Shown here: piece after piece, positions 48,904-58,979 of the stretch
Position numbering within the stretch: position 1 is the stretch's first letter
Layout: every line of letters starts with the position of its first letter
NCBI RefSeq assembly: GCF_002573715.1
Contig: NZ_PDHM01000009.1
Span: forward strand, 84,950 to 148,949
Source: Paenibacillus sp. EZ-K15
GTDB lineage: Bacteria; Bacillota; Bacilli; Paenibacillales; Paenibacillaceae
Direction of reading: 5' to 3'
Length of the DNA stretch: 64,000 nucleotides
Notes under the pieces: generated by a model
Told to the model about the DNA's origin: nothing
What the model saw: only the letters and a program-made list of their open reading frames with translations
The model's database searches: none
Program-made: the position numbers and the translations under genes

Positions 48904-50412
48904 TTAATCCAGCTTAGGATCTAGGGCATCCCGCAGTCCGTCGCCAAGGAAGTTGAAGGACAGGACAAGCGCGATGATGGCGAGACCCGGATAAATGGCC
49001 AAGTAGGAATGTGTCTCAAGATACGTGCTTCCGATCTTAAGGATATTACCCCATTCCGGGATGTGCGGCTCAACGCCGAGACCCAGATAACTCAAGCTGC
49101 TCGTCGAGATGACGGCTGCACCAATGGTTAGCGTAGATTTGACAATCATGGGTGCAAGCGAGTTTGGAACGATATGCTTGAATATAATCGAAAAATTGCT
49201 CGAGCCGAAAGCTCTGGCCGCATCAACGTATTCAAAGGTAGAGGCCAGGAGCACATTCGCCCTCATGGTTCTCGCATATGTCGGGATAGCGCCTACGCTG
49301 AGTGCCAGGATGAGGTTGATGGTGTTGGCTCCGAATGCAGCAATGATCGCAATGGCGAGTAAGATACCCGGAATGGCGTACAGCACATCCAGCAAACGCA
49401 TGATGATGTTATCGGTATGGCGGCCATAGTAGCCGGAGATGGCACCGAGAACACCGCCGATGACAACCGGGATCGCCGTAGAGGCAAATCCGACGATCAG
49501 CGAGATTCGGGCCCCGAACACAATTCGGGAGAACAAATCCCGGCCGAAGTTGTCCGTACCGAAGGGGTACACAAGGCTTGGCGGCTGCAGGATGGCACTG
49601 TAGTTGTTATCAATCGCGATGCTGTAATCAAAGGTAAACAGACTGCTAACGGACAGACAGAACAGGAAGATCACAAAGAACAGTCCGGACATGGCCGTGG
49701 AGTTAGCGGTAAGCTTCACCCACACGTCGCCCCAGCGGGTCATCGCCGGATTGCCGTTCTTGCGTATCTTCGCTAGCAGGTTGATGCCGAGCACCAGGGC
49801 AAAAATATTACCCGTCACCGCAGTCAGAATGACCGGAAAGGCAAGCCAGGCCATTTTGGGATGTGCATAATTCGTTGTTACATATCGGGCAACGAGTATA
49901 AGCGCGATCAGCTGAATGACTGCAATAATCAGAAGCGCGGCCATCGCCGGCAGGAATGTATTCGAGACGTAAGGCTTGAACAGATTCAGTGCCGATACCG
50001 CGATAACAAACAGCTGGGTTAACAGCATGTAGACGGCAATCGTATATTCAGGAGGCTTCTGTTTTTTTATCAGATTGAAACCGAACGTGACGGTAAACAG
50101 ATTTCCTGTGACGATGCTCAGCAGCTGAATGTATCCCAGGATCCTCGTCGAGCGCCGGATTTCTCCCTGGCTTTGAAGATCTCTTCGGATCAACAGCGTG
50201 ATGATGATCTGAATGATGGTAAACAATGCATATACCGCAAAGGCGGTGAACACCCACGGTTTGATGGTTCCCCCAGTGAAATCAAAGCTGTTCAGAAGCA
50301 GGATCACCGTTAAGGTCAAAGAAATAACCCATGTGAAGCTGGCTTGACTGTACTCGTGTGAGGATTTCAGCTGGTGTTTGGTTTCTTGTTTAGAAAGAAG
50401 CTTCTTGATCAT
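48904..50412 (-). CDS. DppC/OppC-type permease with duplicated six-helix N-terminal extension
   Basis: This 502-residue permease is some 200 residues longer than usual. The core (from about residue 240) is normal, with YPFGTDNFGRDLFSRIVFGAR and the EAA loop TFEYVDAARAFGSSNFSIIFKHIVPN. The extension (26-213) has six membrane helices in two similar units about 98 residues apart: IQ...TGNLFTVTFGFNLI and IQ...TGNIFALVLGINLL. AGGTG precedes the ATG. It lies 13 bases after the DppB-type gene. Confidence 0.9.
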   Translation of the reverse strand: MIKKLLSKQETKHQLKSSHEYSQASFTWVISLTLTVILLLNSFDFTGGTIKPWVFTAFAVYALFTIIQIIITLLIRRDLQSQGEIRRSTRILGYIQLLSIVTGNLFTVTFGFNLIKKQKPPEYTIAVYMLLTQLFVIAVSALNLFKPYVSNTFLPAMAALLIIAVIQLIALILVARYVTTNYAHPKMAWLAFPVILTAVTGNIFALVLGINLLAKIRKNGNPAMTRWGDVWVKLTANSTAMSGLFFVIFLFCLSVSSLFTFDYSIAIDNNYSAILQPPSLVYPFGTDNFGRDLFSRIVFGARISLIVGFASTAIPVVIGGVLGAISGYYGRHTDNIIMRLLDVLYAIPGILLAIAIIAAFGANTINLILALSVGAIPTYARTMRANVLLASTFEYVDAARAFGSSNFSIIFKHIVPNSLAPMIVKSTLTIGAAVISTSSLSYLGLGVEPHIPEWGNILKIGSTYLETHSYLAIYPGLAIIALVLSFNFLGDGLRDALDPKLD

Positions 50413-50425
50413 GAGTACACCTGCT

Positions 50426-51868
50426 TTAGTATTGTTTCATCTTGGACCTGATCCGTGGATCGAAGAACGCGTACAAGATATCAATGATGACGTTCACCAG
50501 CGATATGGTAATGGCGGTGTATACCACGCCGCCCATAATGGCCGGGATGTCAGGGATGAATTGTTTATCGACGATGTAGCTGCCGATACCGCTGATGTTG
50601 AACACCTTCTCTGTAACGGCAGAGCCGCCAAGCATCCCGCCGAACTGAAGTCCAATGACGGTAATGATCGGAATGATGGCGTTGCGGACAGCATGTTTCA
50701 TCAGGATAGTGCCCTTGCTGAGCCCCTTCGCTCTGGCTGTGATCATGTAATCTTCATTAATAACCTCCAGCGTAGAGGAGCGCGTCATTCTCGCTACCGA
50801 AGCGGTAAGTCCTGTGCCGAGCACAATCACCGGCATGATCATGGACAACCAGTTCTCCGGATTAAAGGTGGCGGGCAGCCAATGCAGCTTGATCGAGAAA
50901 TTCAAGATGAAGATCAGTCCCTGCCAGAAGTTCGGAATGGACAGCCCGAGCAGGGCCACGAACATAAAGGTATAGTCAAAGAACGAATTCGGTCTCGTAG
51001 CCGAGATAATCCCGATTGGCAATGCGATCGCAATCGCAATGATCAGGGAAATGACCGTGAGCGTCAGTGTGATCGGGAACTTTCTGGCGATGCTTGAGGT
51101 GATCTCTTCGTTGCCAGAGAAGGATTTGCCAAGATCGAAATAGGCGATTCCTTTAATATTGTTCCACAGCTGCGCCAGGTACCCTTGGTCTAGACCGTGC
51201 ATTTTGTTAAAAGCCGCGATCTGTTCCGGCGTTGCCGTCTCGCCCAGGATGTTGGCTGCAGGGTTGAACGGCGACAAGTGGAGAATCGTAAAAACGAGCA
51301 CGGCTACCCCAAAGATAACGAAGACCGTCATCACGAGTCTCTCCATAATATATTTCAGGTAAGGATTGCTGTACAAAAAAATAAGGATGTACATCAGCAA
51401 GCCTGGAATAAGTGATATAATGAAGAACAACGGATTCTCGATGAGAGAACCAAACGTATCGGCCATGGTCAACCGTTTCCGGTTGTTCAGCTTCAGTTCC
51501 TTGGCAGTCCGTTCCTTAAGGACTTCCTGGAACCTTGCTTCTACGATCTTGTCGACTTCCTGCCGGAGCTGACCCTCATTGACTTTTTGCTTGAAAAAGT
51601 CGTGCTTGCGTTTCTGCTGTTCCATAATCTCGGAGCGAAGGGCCTCCAGATATCCGGCAGCCAGCATCTCGCTGCGTATGCGGTTCTCCGCCGCTGTGTA
51701 GTCATCCTTCTTTCTCTGAACCAAATAAAATAGGAAGACCACGAGATTCACGGGCGCTCCCAATAATAATAGTAAGTATCTATAAGAAGGATTCAGAAGG
51801 ATCTTACTGTATGTGCTGCTTATCAAACCTATGAGTCTGTTTGGTCTTGCTGCTTCTGTCCCCCCCAT
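50426..51868 (-). CDS. DppB/OppB-type permease with N-terminal helix and charged extension
   Basis: This 480-residue permease has a normal core from about residue 171 (RLVMTVFVIFGVAVLVFTILHLSPFNPA, EAA loop NEDYMITARAKGLSKGTILMKHAVRN). The first 170 residues are extra: a membrane helix (31-50), a strongly charged, probably coiled-coil stretch (52-130) and a second helix (147-166). GGAGG precedes the ATG. It is the first gene of the minus-strand operon and is divergent from the ATPase gene. Confidence 0.9.
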   Translation of the reverse strand: MGGTEAARPNRLIGLISSTYSKILLNPSYRYLLLLLGAPVNLVVFLFYLVQRKKDDYTAAENRIRSEMLAAGYLEALRSEIMEQQKRKHDFFKQKVNEGQLRQEVDKIVEARFQEVLKERTAKELKLNNRKRLTMADTFGSLIENPLFFIISLIPGLLMYILIFLYSNPYLKYIMERLVMTVFVIFGVAVLVFTILHLSPFNPAANILGETATPEQIAAFNKMHGLDQGYLAQLWNNIKGIAYFDLGKSFSGNEEITSSIARKFPITLTLTVISLIIAIAIALPIGIISATRPNSFFDYTFMFVALLGLSIPNFWQGLIFILNFSIKLHWLPATFNPENWLSMIMPVIVLGTGLTASVARMTRSSTLEVINEDYMITARAKGLSKGTILMKHAVRNAIIPIITVIGLQFGGMLGGSAVTEKVFNISGIGSYIVDKQFIPDIPAIMGGVVYTAITISLVNVIIDILYAFFDPRIRSKMKQY

Positions 51869-51920
51869 AAGCTGCCTTTCCTCCTTGTTTCAAATTGCAT
51901 TATTCCGAGTGATATAGTAT

Positions 51921-51949
51921 ATTTTATTTTAGCCTATTTTAAAAGTCAA
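51921..51949 (-). promoter_or_regulatory. Promoter of the permease/binding-protein operon
   Basis: On the minus strand TTGACT (51949-51944) and TAAAAT (51926-51921) are 17 bases apart. Confidence 0.65.
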
Positions 51950-52015
51950 TAGATTATAAGAGTTGTAGATGATATTCCTTTAATGACATAAACGCATAAT
52001 GGCAGGTGAGCAGAG

Positions 52016-53758
52016 TTGGAACCGATATTGCAGGTTAAAAATTTGAGTGTAGCCTTTCAATCCCGTGATTCAGAATTTCACGCGGTGCGTGGGGTCAGCT
52101 TTGAAGTGAAGAAAGGGGAAACGCTCGGGATCGTTGGGGAATCCGGGAGCGGCAAAAGCGTCACCGCACGCTCGATCATGCGGCTGCTGCCGTCCCCGCC
52201 CTCTTATATGAAGGATGGGGAGATCCTGTTCCTTGGCCAGAACCTGGCGGAGAAAACCGAGAAAGAGATGGAGAGCATCCGCGGACGCGATATCGGGATG
52301 ATTTTTCAGGACCCGATGACCTCGCTTAATCCGACTATCCGAATCGGGGAACAAATATCGGAGAGCCTGGTTAAACACCAGAAGCTGTCCAAGCAGGAAG
52401 CGAAGAAGCAGGCGCTTGAGATGCTGAAGCTGGTCGGCATACCGAACAGCGAAGCGCGCTATAATCAATACCCGCACGAGTTCTCGGGCGGCATGCGGCA
52501 GCGGGTCATGATCGCCATCGCGCTGGCGTGCAGACCTGCGCTGCTGATCGCGGATGAACCTACAACGGCGCTTGACGTAACGATTCAGGCCCAGATCCTC
52601 AATTTGATGAAAAATATGCAGGAGCGCTTCGGTTCTTCCATTATATTGATCACGCATGACCTCGGCGTTGTTGCGGGCATGTGCGACCGCGTGGCGGTGA
52701 TGAAGGACGGCATGATCGTGGAGACGGGCACGACGGAGGAAATCTTCGAGAATCCTCAGCATCCTTATACCTTAAAGCTGTTAAACGCGCTTCCGCGTCT
52801 GGATGAGAAGAAGAAAGCGAAGCCGGCTCCGATCATTGTGCCAAGCACGGATTACAAGGGACCTCTGTTAGAGGTTAAATCCTTGAAGCAGTATTTTGAT
52901 ATGGGTAAAGGAAATGTGCTTAAAGCGGTGAATGATATCAGCTTTCATATTCAGGCTGGGGAAACGCTCGGGGTCGTCGGGGAATCCGGCAGCGGAAAAT
53001 CGACGACGGGACGAGCCATCCTTCGCCTTCACCAGCCAACAGGCGGAGAAGTGCTGTATCAGGGAATGTCTGTGAATCGTCTTTCTCCTTCAGAAATGAA
53101 GGCGATGCGGCGCCATATGCAGATGATTTTCCAGGATCCGTATGCTTCGCTGAACCCGAGATTGAAGGTGGTGGACATTATCGGCGAAGCGCTGGATGTT
53201 CATAAATTGACCGGCAGTAAGCAGGAGCGGAAGAAACGGGTCGAGGAGCTGCTGGATATGGTCGGATTGGATCCGGCCTATGCCACGCGCTATCCGCATG
53301 AGTTCTCCGGCGGTCAACGCCAGCGGATCGGGATTGCCCGGGCGCTTGCAGTGGAGCCGAAATTCATCGTGTGCGATGAGCCGCTCTCCGCGCTCGACGT
53401 GTCGATTCAATCGCAGATCGTGAAGCTGCTGGAGGAGCTGCAGCATCGTCTGGGCTTGACCTATCTGTTTATTGCGCATGACCTGTCGATGGTGAAGCAT
53501 ATCAGCGACCGCGTTGCTGTTATGTATATGGGCAAAATCGTAGAGCTGGCTGAAAGCGAAGAGCTGTACTCCAATCCGCAGCATGATTATACGAAGTCCT
53601 TACTCGCGGCGATTCCGGTACCTGATCCGAAGATCGAATCCAAGAAGAAACGGGTACTGCTGGAAGAACGCACCGGAGAGGACAAATATAATCTCGAGCA
53701 TTCGGAGCTTGTGGAAGTATCGGAAGGCCATTGGGTGGCCATGCCAACCGGAGCCTAA
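52016..53758 (+). CDS. Fused DppD-DppF peptide ABC transporter ATPase
   Basis: The 580-residue protein joins two nucleotide-binding domains. Domain 1 (about 1-260) has [14 protein letters not shown], signature [15 protein letters not shown] and Walker [13 protein letters not shown]. Domain 2 (about 285-540) has [30 protein letters not shown] and [12 protein letters not shown]. Both carry the C-terminal Opp-type extension ([30 protein letters not shown]). The start is TTG behind AGGTGAG. It powers the transporter encoded on the opposite strand. Confidence 0.95.
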   Translation: MEPILQVKNLSVAFQSRDSEFHAVRGVSFEVKKGETLGIVGESGSGKSVTARSIMRLLPSPPSYMKDGEILFLGQNLAEKTEKEMESIRGRDIGMIFQDPMTSLNPTIRIGEQISESLVKHQKLSKQEAKKQALEMLKLVGIPNSEARYNQYPHEFSGGMRQRVMIAIALACRPALLIADEPTTALDVTIQAQILNLMKNMQERFGSSIILITHDLGVVAGMCDRVAVMKDGMIVETGTTEEIFENPQHPYTLKLLNALPRLDEKKKAKPAPIIVPSTDYKGPLLEVKSLKQYFDMGKGNVLKAVNDISFHIQAGETLGVVGESGSGKSTTGRAILRLHQPTGGEVLYQGMSVNRLSPSEMKAMRRHMQMIFQDPYASLNPRLKVVDIIGEALDVHKLTGSKQERKKRVEELLDMVGLDPAYATRYPHEFSGGQRQRIGIARALAVEPKFIVCDEPLSALDVSIQSQIVKLLEELQHRLGLTYLFIAHDLSMVKHISDRVAVMYMGKIVELAESEELYSNPQHDYTKSLLAAIPVPDPKIESKKKRVLLEERTGEDKYNLEHSELVEVSEGHWVAMPTGA

Positions 53759-53771
53759 CGAACAATAATAG

Positions 53772-53806
53772 AACCTGTCCCGACCAGAGTCAGGGCAGGT
53801 TTTTTG
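53772..53806 (+). terminator. Intrinsic terminator
   Basis: AACCTGTCCCGAC and GTCAGGGCAGGTT then TTTTTT. Confidence 0.9.
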
Positions 53807-54104
53807 TTGAATAAGGAGTATGAAGTTCAGAAGTTTACCGTCTTGATCACGCAAAAAAACTTTCGCTAATGACTTCCGCTAGATACGGTCTGTCTTCTGG
53901 GAAAGTACGTTGATACACGTTTTTCTCATTCAACGGGACATGCCAAAAAATTTGCTCATAAATCGACGATTTCCGTGGTACATAAAAAGGAATTGAGCCT
54001 TGGACGGCAAATATTTAAATGTTAGGAAGCGTTCTCACGAGAAATGAGCCTACGAAATGCCAATTGTACGTACATTAGCAACATACCGATGAGGAGGAAG
54101 TGGA
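53807..54104. other. Intergenic region before the GDSL hydrolase
   Basis: About 300 bases without a gene. AGGAAGCGTTCTCA (54024-54037) matches 12 of 14 cre positions and could be a weak CcpA site. Confidence 0.35.
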
Positions 54105-54740
54105 ATGAATCGTTTGCAGCAAGGGGATGTCGTATTATTTCAAGGGGACAGCATTACGGATTGCGGTCGTGACCGGAACTTTTCCGGCAGCTTGGGTAAC
54201 GGCTACCCGCTATTGATCGACTCGTTGTTTGGCATGAAATTTCCTGAGTTAAATGTAACCTTTTTGAATAGAGGGATCAGTGGAAACCGGGTCGTCGACT
54301 TGAATGACAGATGGCAGGAGGATTGCCTGGACCTGAAACCGGACTGGGTATCCATCTATATCGGAATCAATGACACTTGGCGCCGGTATGATAGCGGGGA
54401 CCCGACAAGCACCGAGGACTACAAAGCTGGCTACCGTCGATTGATCGAACGCACCAAAGGGGCGCTGGACGCCAAGCTGATTCTGGTTGAACCGTTCGTG
54501 CTGCCGCATCCGGAGGATCGCAGAGTTTGGCGCGAGGATCTGGATCCGAAAATCACGGCGGTTCGCGAATTGGCGGTGGAATACGGGGCGCTGCTGGTTC
54601 CGCTGGACGGATTGTTCGCTGCGGCGTCGGTGCGCCGCGAAGCTGCTTTCTGGGCGCCGGACGGCGTGCATCCGTCACCGGCCGGACACGGCCTGATCGC
54701 GAAGGCTTGGCTTGAAACGATGGGCGTTCGTTTGGATTAA
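54105..54740 (+). CDS. SGNH/GDSL-type esterase
   Basis: The 211-residue hydrolase shows block I FQGDSITDCGRD with the catalytic Ser, block II Gly in NRGISGNRVVDL, block III IGINDTW with Asn, and block V DGVHPSPAGH with the Asp-His pair. There is no signal peptide, so it is cytoplasmic. Relatives remove acetyl groups from imported sugars (rhamnogalacturonan or xylan acetylesterase types). GAGGAGG precedes the ATG. It is a single gene. Confidence 0.92.
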   Translation: MNRLQQGDVVLFQGDSITDCGRDRNFSGSLGNGYPLLIDSLFGMKFPELNVTFLNRGISGNRVVDLNDRWQEDCLDLKPDWVSIYIGINDTWRRYDSGDPTSTEDYKAGYRRLIERTKGALDAKLILVEPFVLPHPEDRRVWREDLDPKITAVRELAVEYGALLVPLDGLFAAASVRREAAFWAPDGVHPSPAGHGLIAKAWLETMGVRLD

Positions 54741-54809
54741 TTCATTTATCAGCGAAAAGCGGAATGCAAGATGAAAGATAAGCTTGATGCGCTGATCGAT
54801 TAAGATGAG

Positions 54810-54855
54810 AAAAGAGCTCGAGGGTGAATCACTGGCCTTTCGAGCTCTTTTTTTG
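54810..54855 (+). terminator. Intrinsic terminator
   Basis: AAAGAGCTCGA and TCGAGCTCTTT followed by T-run. Confidence 0.9.
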
Positions 54856-54883
54856 ATCATGCATTAAAGCGAGAAAATAAGGG

Positions 54884-54913
54884 TTGACGCCTCCTGTTAA
54901 ATCCTATAGGATT
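54884..54913 (+). promoter_or_regulatory. Promoter with overlapping palindrome
   Basis: TTGACG (54884-54889), 17 bases, TAGGAT (54907-54912). The -10 box lies inside the perfect palindrome AATCCTATAGGATT (54900-54913), a candidate operator for the Rbs-type operon. Confidence 0.65.
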
Positions 54914-54962
54914 ACTTGTATTAATAGTCGTCCTTTTAACGGAAAACAGGGGGAGAGAGAAC

Positions 54963-56084
54963 ATGAAAGGCAGTAAACATGTAAGGAAATTAACGACGCT
55001 GGTGCTCGCGTTTATGATTGTCTTAACCGGTTGTGCCGAATCGGGCAGCGGTGGCGGTAACGGAGCCGGAAATCTGGCGGACAAGGTCGAGAACCTGCCG
55101 GCAGGCATCGCGGAGAAGGATCCTGTGAAATTGATGGTCGTCCGGAAAATCGGGGGCGATGATCATACGGCGCAATTTTTGGCAGGCGCGAAGCAGGAAG
55201 GCGAGGCTCTCGGGTTTAAGGTAGATACCTTCTCGGCGAACGGGGATTCCGCCAAATTTCATGATGCGATCGCCCAGGCCATTGACAGCGATTACGATGG
55301 ATTTATCATTTCGCACGGAGACGATCCTGCATCGGTTCAAGACGTGAAGAAGATTACGGATAAAGGGATTCCTGTCGTCACCTTTGACTCCCTGCCGGAG
55401 ATTGGCGACATTGCAGGGGTAACCCAGACATCGCAAGATGATGAGCAGCTGGCGAAGCTGGCACTGGACAAGCTGGTTGAAGAGCAAGGGCCGGAAGCCA
55501 ACATCGTCTATCTCTGGGTAGACGGATTCCCGCCGATGGTACGACGCAATGCCGTATATCAGGAAACGCTGAAGAACAACCCGGGCATCAAGGAATTGGA
55601 GCGTTTTGGTGTAGCGAGTAACCAGACTTCACTGGAAACGCAAAATGCAGTATCCGCCATCCTGACGAAATATCCGAAGGGCGAGCTCGATGCGATCTTC
55701 GCTACCTGGGATGCCTTCGCCATCGGTGCAGCCAGAGCGCTGGAGGAAGCGGGACGCACCGAGGTTAAGATTTACGGCATCGACGTATCCAATGCAGATT
55801 TGGAGCTGATTCAGAAGCAAGACAGCCCATGGGTGGCAACGGCTGCCGTGGATCCGAAAACGATCGGCGCGATCAACGTCCGTTTGCTTGCTAAAAAGAT
55901 CGCCGGCGAGGAAACGCCTGCTACGGTCAATCTGGAGCCTGTATTGATCGAGCGCTCCGGCCTTGCGGGTGCAACCGAAGCGGTCAACATGGTCAACCTG
56001 GCGGACATTATCCCTAGCTGGGGAACAAGCACCGAATTCGAAGAGGACTGGATGAAGGCGTTGAAAGAAGCAGGCGGCAAATAA
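54963..56084 (+). CDS. Sugar ABC transporter substrate-binding lipoprotein, RbsB type
   Basis: This 373-residue lipoprotein (lipobox VLTGC, near residue 23) has the family 2 periplasmic-binding fold: LMVVRKIGGDDHTAQFLAGAKQEGEALGFKV, DGFIISHGDDPASVQDVKKITDKGIPVVTFDS and DAIFATWDAFAIGAARALEEAGR. GGGGGAGAGAG precedes the ATG. It would capture a pentose or hexose for the ATPase and permease that follow. No kinase or isomerase is encoded with it, so the sugar cannot be named. Confidence 0.92.
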   Translation: MKGSKHVRKLTTLVLAFMIVLTGCAESGSGGGNGAGNLADKVENLPAGIAEKDPVKLMVVRKIGGDDHTAQFLAGAKQEGEALGFKVDTFSANGDSAKFHDAIAQAIDSDYDGFIISHGDDPASVQDVKKITDKGIPVVTFDSLPEIGDIAGVTQTSQDDEQLAKLALDKLVEEQGPEANIVYLWVDGFPPMVRRNAVYQETLKNNPGIKELERFGVASNQTSLETQNAVSAILTKYPKGELDAIFATWDAFAIGAARALEEAGRTEVKIYGIDVSNADLELIQKQDSPWVATAAVDPKTIGAINVRLLAKKIAGEETPATVNLEPVLIERSGLAGATEAVNMVNLADIIPSWGTSTEFEEDWMKALKEAGGK

Positions 56085-56153
56085 ACAGCACGTTTCATAC
56101 AGGCGCTCTTGTCGGTCATCGATAAGGGCGCCCTATCCTATTTGAAGGGAAGA

Positions 56154-57719
56154 ATGCACTTGCGAAGCGTTATGGAGCCAACAACTGCCACATTGACCGA
56201 CGTGTCGGGTGTGGCACCCTTACTTCAAATGAAGCATATCTCGATTTTCTTTCCGGGTGTTAAGGCGTTGACCGACGTTGATTTTCAGACGAGCGCGGGA
56301 ACGGCCCATGCGTTGATCGGCGCGAATGGCGCAGGGAAATCTACATTAATGAAGATTCTATCGGGAGCTTACAACCATTACGAGGGTGAGATCTGGATCA
56401 ATGGGAGCAAGGTGCACATTCGTTCCCCGAAGGAAGCGAAGGACTTGGGCATTCAGATCGTCTATCAAGAGGTGGATACGGCGCTCATTCCGAACCTGAC
56501 GGTCGGGGAGAACATTATGCTCGACCGGACGGTTCACGATATGGGCAAACGGCACTTGATCCGCTGGAAAGAACTCCATCAGGAAGCCGAATCGATTCTT
56601 GCACGGATGAATATCCGTGTTCCCGGCAAGAAGCTGATCTCGGAGCTGACGCTGGCGGAGAAGCAGATGGTGCTGATCGCAAGAGCCGTCTCCAAGCAGT
56701 GCCGGATTCTGGTGCTGGACGAGCCGACCGCGCCGCTCAGCCACAGCGAGACGGATCAGCTGTTCAAGCTGGTGCGCAAGCTGAAGCAGGATGGGGTCGG
56801 CATTATATTCATATCGCACCGGCTGCCGGAGCTGTATGAAATTTGCGATGATATTACGATCATGCGGGATGGTCAGCTGGTGAAGAGTGACCGCATTGCG
56901 AATATCGATCAGCCGAAAGTGGTGGAGTATATGCTGGGCTCCAAGATGGAGCAGCAATTTCCCCACGTCGAGCGGGACATCGGATCCACCAGGTTCGAAG
57001 TGAAGAACATGTTTGACCCGGGCAAAATAAACGGCGTTGACCTGCACATTCGCAAGGGGGAGATCGTCGGCCTGGCCGGGCTGGTCGGGGCCGGGAAAAC
57101 CGAGCTGTGCCGAGCGATATTCGGAGCATCCGACACATCGACCGGCGAGATCGCGCTGAACGGGAAAAAGCTGCGCATCCGCTCGCCGCATGATGCCGTT
57201 TCGCAGGGCATTGCGCTGGTCCCCGAGGAGCGCCGCCGCGAGGGCGTGTTCGTGGAAGAGCAGGTGTCCGTCAATCTAACGGCTGCGGTGCTGTCCCGTT
57301 TTTCCAGATGGGGATCCTGGCTCAGCTTCGGCAAGGAAAAGCAGGCGGCAAGGGAGATCATCCAGTCGCTCGGCATTAAGACCCCGAATGAGCGGGCCAG
57401 AGTGAAAAACCTGTCCGGGGGCAACCAGCAGAAGGTGGCGATCGGCAAATGGCTGCTGGTCGACGCGGATGTGTATATTTTTGATGAGCCGACCAAAGGG
57501 GTTGACGTTGGCGCGAAGCGGGACATCTTCCATCTGGTGGCCGAGCTGGCCAAGCGGGGGAAATGCGTGCTGTACGCCTCAAGCGAGCTGTCCGAAATCG
57601 TTGGCATCACGGATCGGGTGTATGTGATGTATGACGGCGGCATCACGAAGGAGCTAACGACGCAGTCATCCAACGAAGAGGAACTATTGCTTTATTGCAC
57701 AGGAGGCGGGTTGACATGA
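56154..57719 (+). CDS. Sugar ABC transporter ATPase, RbsA/MglA type
   Basis: The protein has 521 residues from the ATG at 56154 (GAAGGGAAG just upstream; start uncertain). It contains two ATP-binding domains: GANGAGKSTLMKILSG with VLDEPTAPLSHSE, and a degenerate second site GLVGAGKTELCRAIFG with LSGGNQQKVAIGKWL and IFDEPTKGVD. This double-domain form is standard for monosaccharide transporters of the Rbs class. It overlaps the permease gene by four bases. Confidence 0.93.
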   Translation: MHLRSVMEPTTATLTDVSGVAPLLQMKHISIFFPGVKALTDVDFQTSAGTAHALIGANGAGKSTLMKILSGAYNHYEGEIWINGSKVHIRSPKEAKDLGIQIVYQEVDTALIPNLTVGENIMLDRTVHDMGKRHLIRWKELHQEAESILARMNIRVPGKKLISELTLAEKQMVLIARAVSKQCRILVLDEPTAPLSHSETDQLFKLVRKLKQDGVGIIFISHRLPELYEICDDITIMRDGQLVKSDRIANIDQPKVVEYMLGSKMEQQFPHVERDIGSTRFEVKNMFDPGKINGVDLHIRKGEIVGLAGLVGAGKTELCRAIFGASDTSTGEIALNGKKLRIRSPHDAVSQGIALVPEERRREGVFVEEQVSVNLTAAVLSRFSRWGSWLSFGKEKQAAREIIQSLGIKTPNERARVKNLSGGNQQKVAIGKWLLVDADVYIFDEPTKGVDVGAKRDIFHLVAELAKRGKCVLYASSELSEIVGITDRVYVMYDGGITKELTTQSSNEEELLLYCTGGGLT

Positions 57720-58711
57720 ATACAGTAAGACCTGTTAAGGAGAAGCCGGCGGCTAGTTTCGCTTTTGATTTTCTATATAAATACGGCACGTTGATTACGG
57801 TATTCGTACTTATTCTCGTATTCGGGACCGTCGCCGACAATTTTTTGAATACAAGCAACATTATTAACATACTCCGTTCGATCTCGATCGTGACGATTAT
57901 TGCCGTGGGACTGACCGTATCGTTGGCCGTTGGCGGCTTTGACCTGTCTGTCGGCTCGACGGCTTCTCTGGCGAACGCTCTGGTTATTTCCATGTTCGTC
58001 TGGCATGGGCAAAATATCGGCATCGGGATTGGGCTCACGCTGCTGTTCTGCCTGGTTGTGGGATTGATCAACGCCTTCCTGGTCATCAATTTCAAAATTG
58101 ACGATATGCTGATGACGTTGGCCACGATGTTTATCTTTCAGGGCGTTGCACTCACGTATACCCGCGGCGCTACCATTTCCCAGAATATGATCCTGCCGAG
58201 CGGAGACTTTGCCACCGGTAAAATTCCGGCGGTGTTTGAGAAGATCGGGCAAGTGCCATGGATCATTATCATCATGGTTCTCGTGGTCCTCGTGGTCCAT
58301 CTGTTCCTGACCTATACGAAACACGGACGGTATATGTATATGATCGGAGGCAACCGTGAAGCGGCGGCTTTATCCGGGATTCCGGTGAGCAAATACCGTT
58401 TGATTGCTTACCTGGTCTCCGCATTGTTTGCCGCCATCGGCGGTATTATCCTTGGAGCTCGCGTCATGACGGCTGAGGTTAACTCCGGCGGACCTTATCT
58501 GATGGATGCCGTCGCCGCGACTTTCATCGGATACTCCGTATTCGGTGCCGGCAAGCCCAACGCGCTCGGGACCTTTGTCGGCGCAGTGCTGATCGGTATA
58601 TTGCAAAATGGCCTGATCATGCTGTCCGTGCCGTATTATGCGATGGATATCGTGAAGGGCGCCGTGCTGGCGTTGGCGCTTGCTTTAACCTACTATAAGA
58701 AGCGACATTGA
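57716..58711 (+). CDS. Sugar ABC transporter permease, RbsC type
   Basis: The 331-residue membrane protein has about ten hydrophobic helices and RbsC motifs GLTVSLAVGGFDLSVGSTASLAN, GNREAAALSGIPVSKYR and GGPYLMDAVAATFIGYSVFG. GGAGGCGGG precedes the ATG at 57716, whose ATGA overlaps the ATPase stop. It completes the three-gene importer and is followed by a terminator. Confidence 0.93.
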   Translation: MNTVRPVKEKPAASFAFDFLYKYGTLITVFVLILVFGTVADNFLNTSNIINILRSISIVTIIAVGLTVSLAVGGFDLSVGSTASLANALVISMFVWHGQNIGIGIGLTLLFCLVVGLINAFLVINFKIDDMLMTLATMFIFQGVALTYTRGATISQNMILPSGDFATGKIPAVFEKIGQVPWIIIIMVLVVLVVHLFLTYTKHGRYMYMIGGNREAAALSGIPVSKYRLIAYLVSALFAAIGGIILGARVMTAEVNSGGPYLMDAVAATFIGYSVFGAGKPNALGTFVGAVLIGILQNGLIMLSVPYYAMDIVKGAVLALALALTYYKKRH

Positions 58712-58764
58712 TCGCTTAAGCTGCGCTTTCTGTAACCGAACCTTGTTCCATTCATACTTATCGA

Positions 58765-58811
58765 GACCATCCCTCCAGTGACCCAACTTCGGAGTGGGTG
58801 GTCTTTTTTCA
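58765..58811 (+). terminator. Intrinsic terminator
   Basis: GACCATCCCTCC and GGAGTGGGTGGTC pair imperfectly and are followed by TTTTTT. Confidence 0.8.
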
Positions 58812-58979
58812 TAGCCAGCTGCATTTAGACAACGTATGGGATAAGCAAAATTTCAAGCCTTATTCTACGGGCGAATTCGGCGGATTATCCATGATTTGGT
58901 TATTTAGTTGACGGACTCAACTTGTATTCATTATCCTTGTAGAAGACTGATTATAATTGTACATACATTTGCCTCATAC

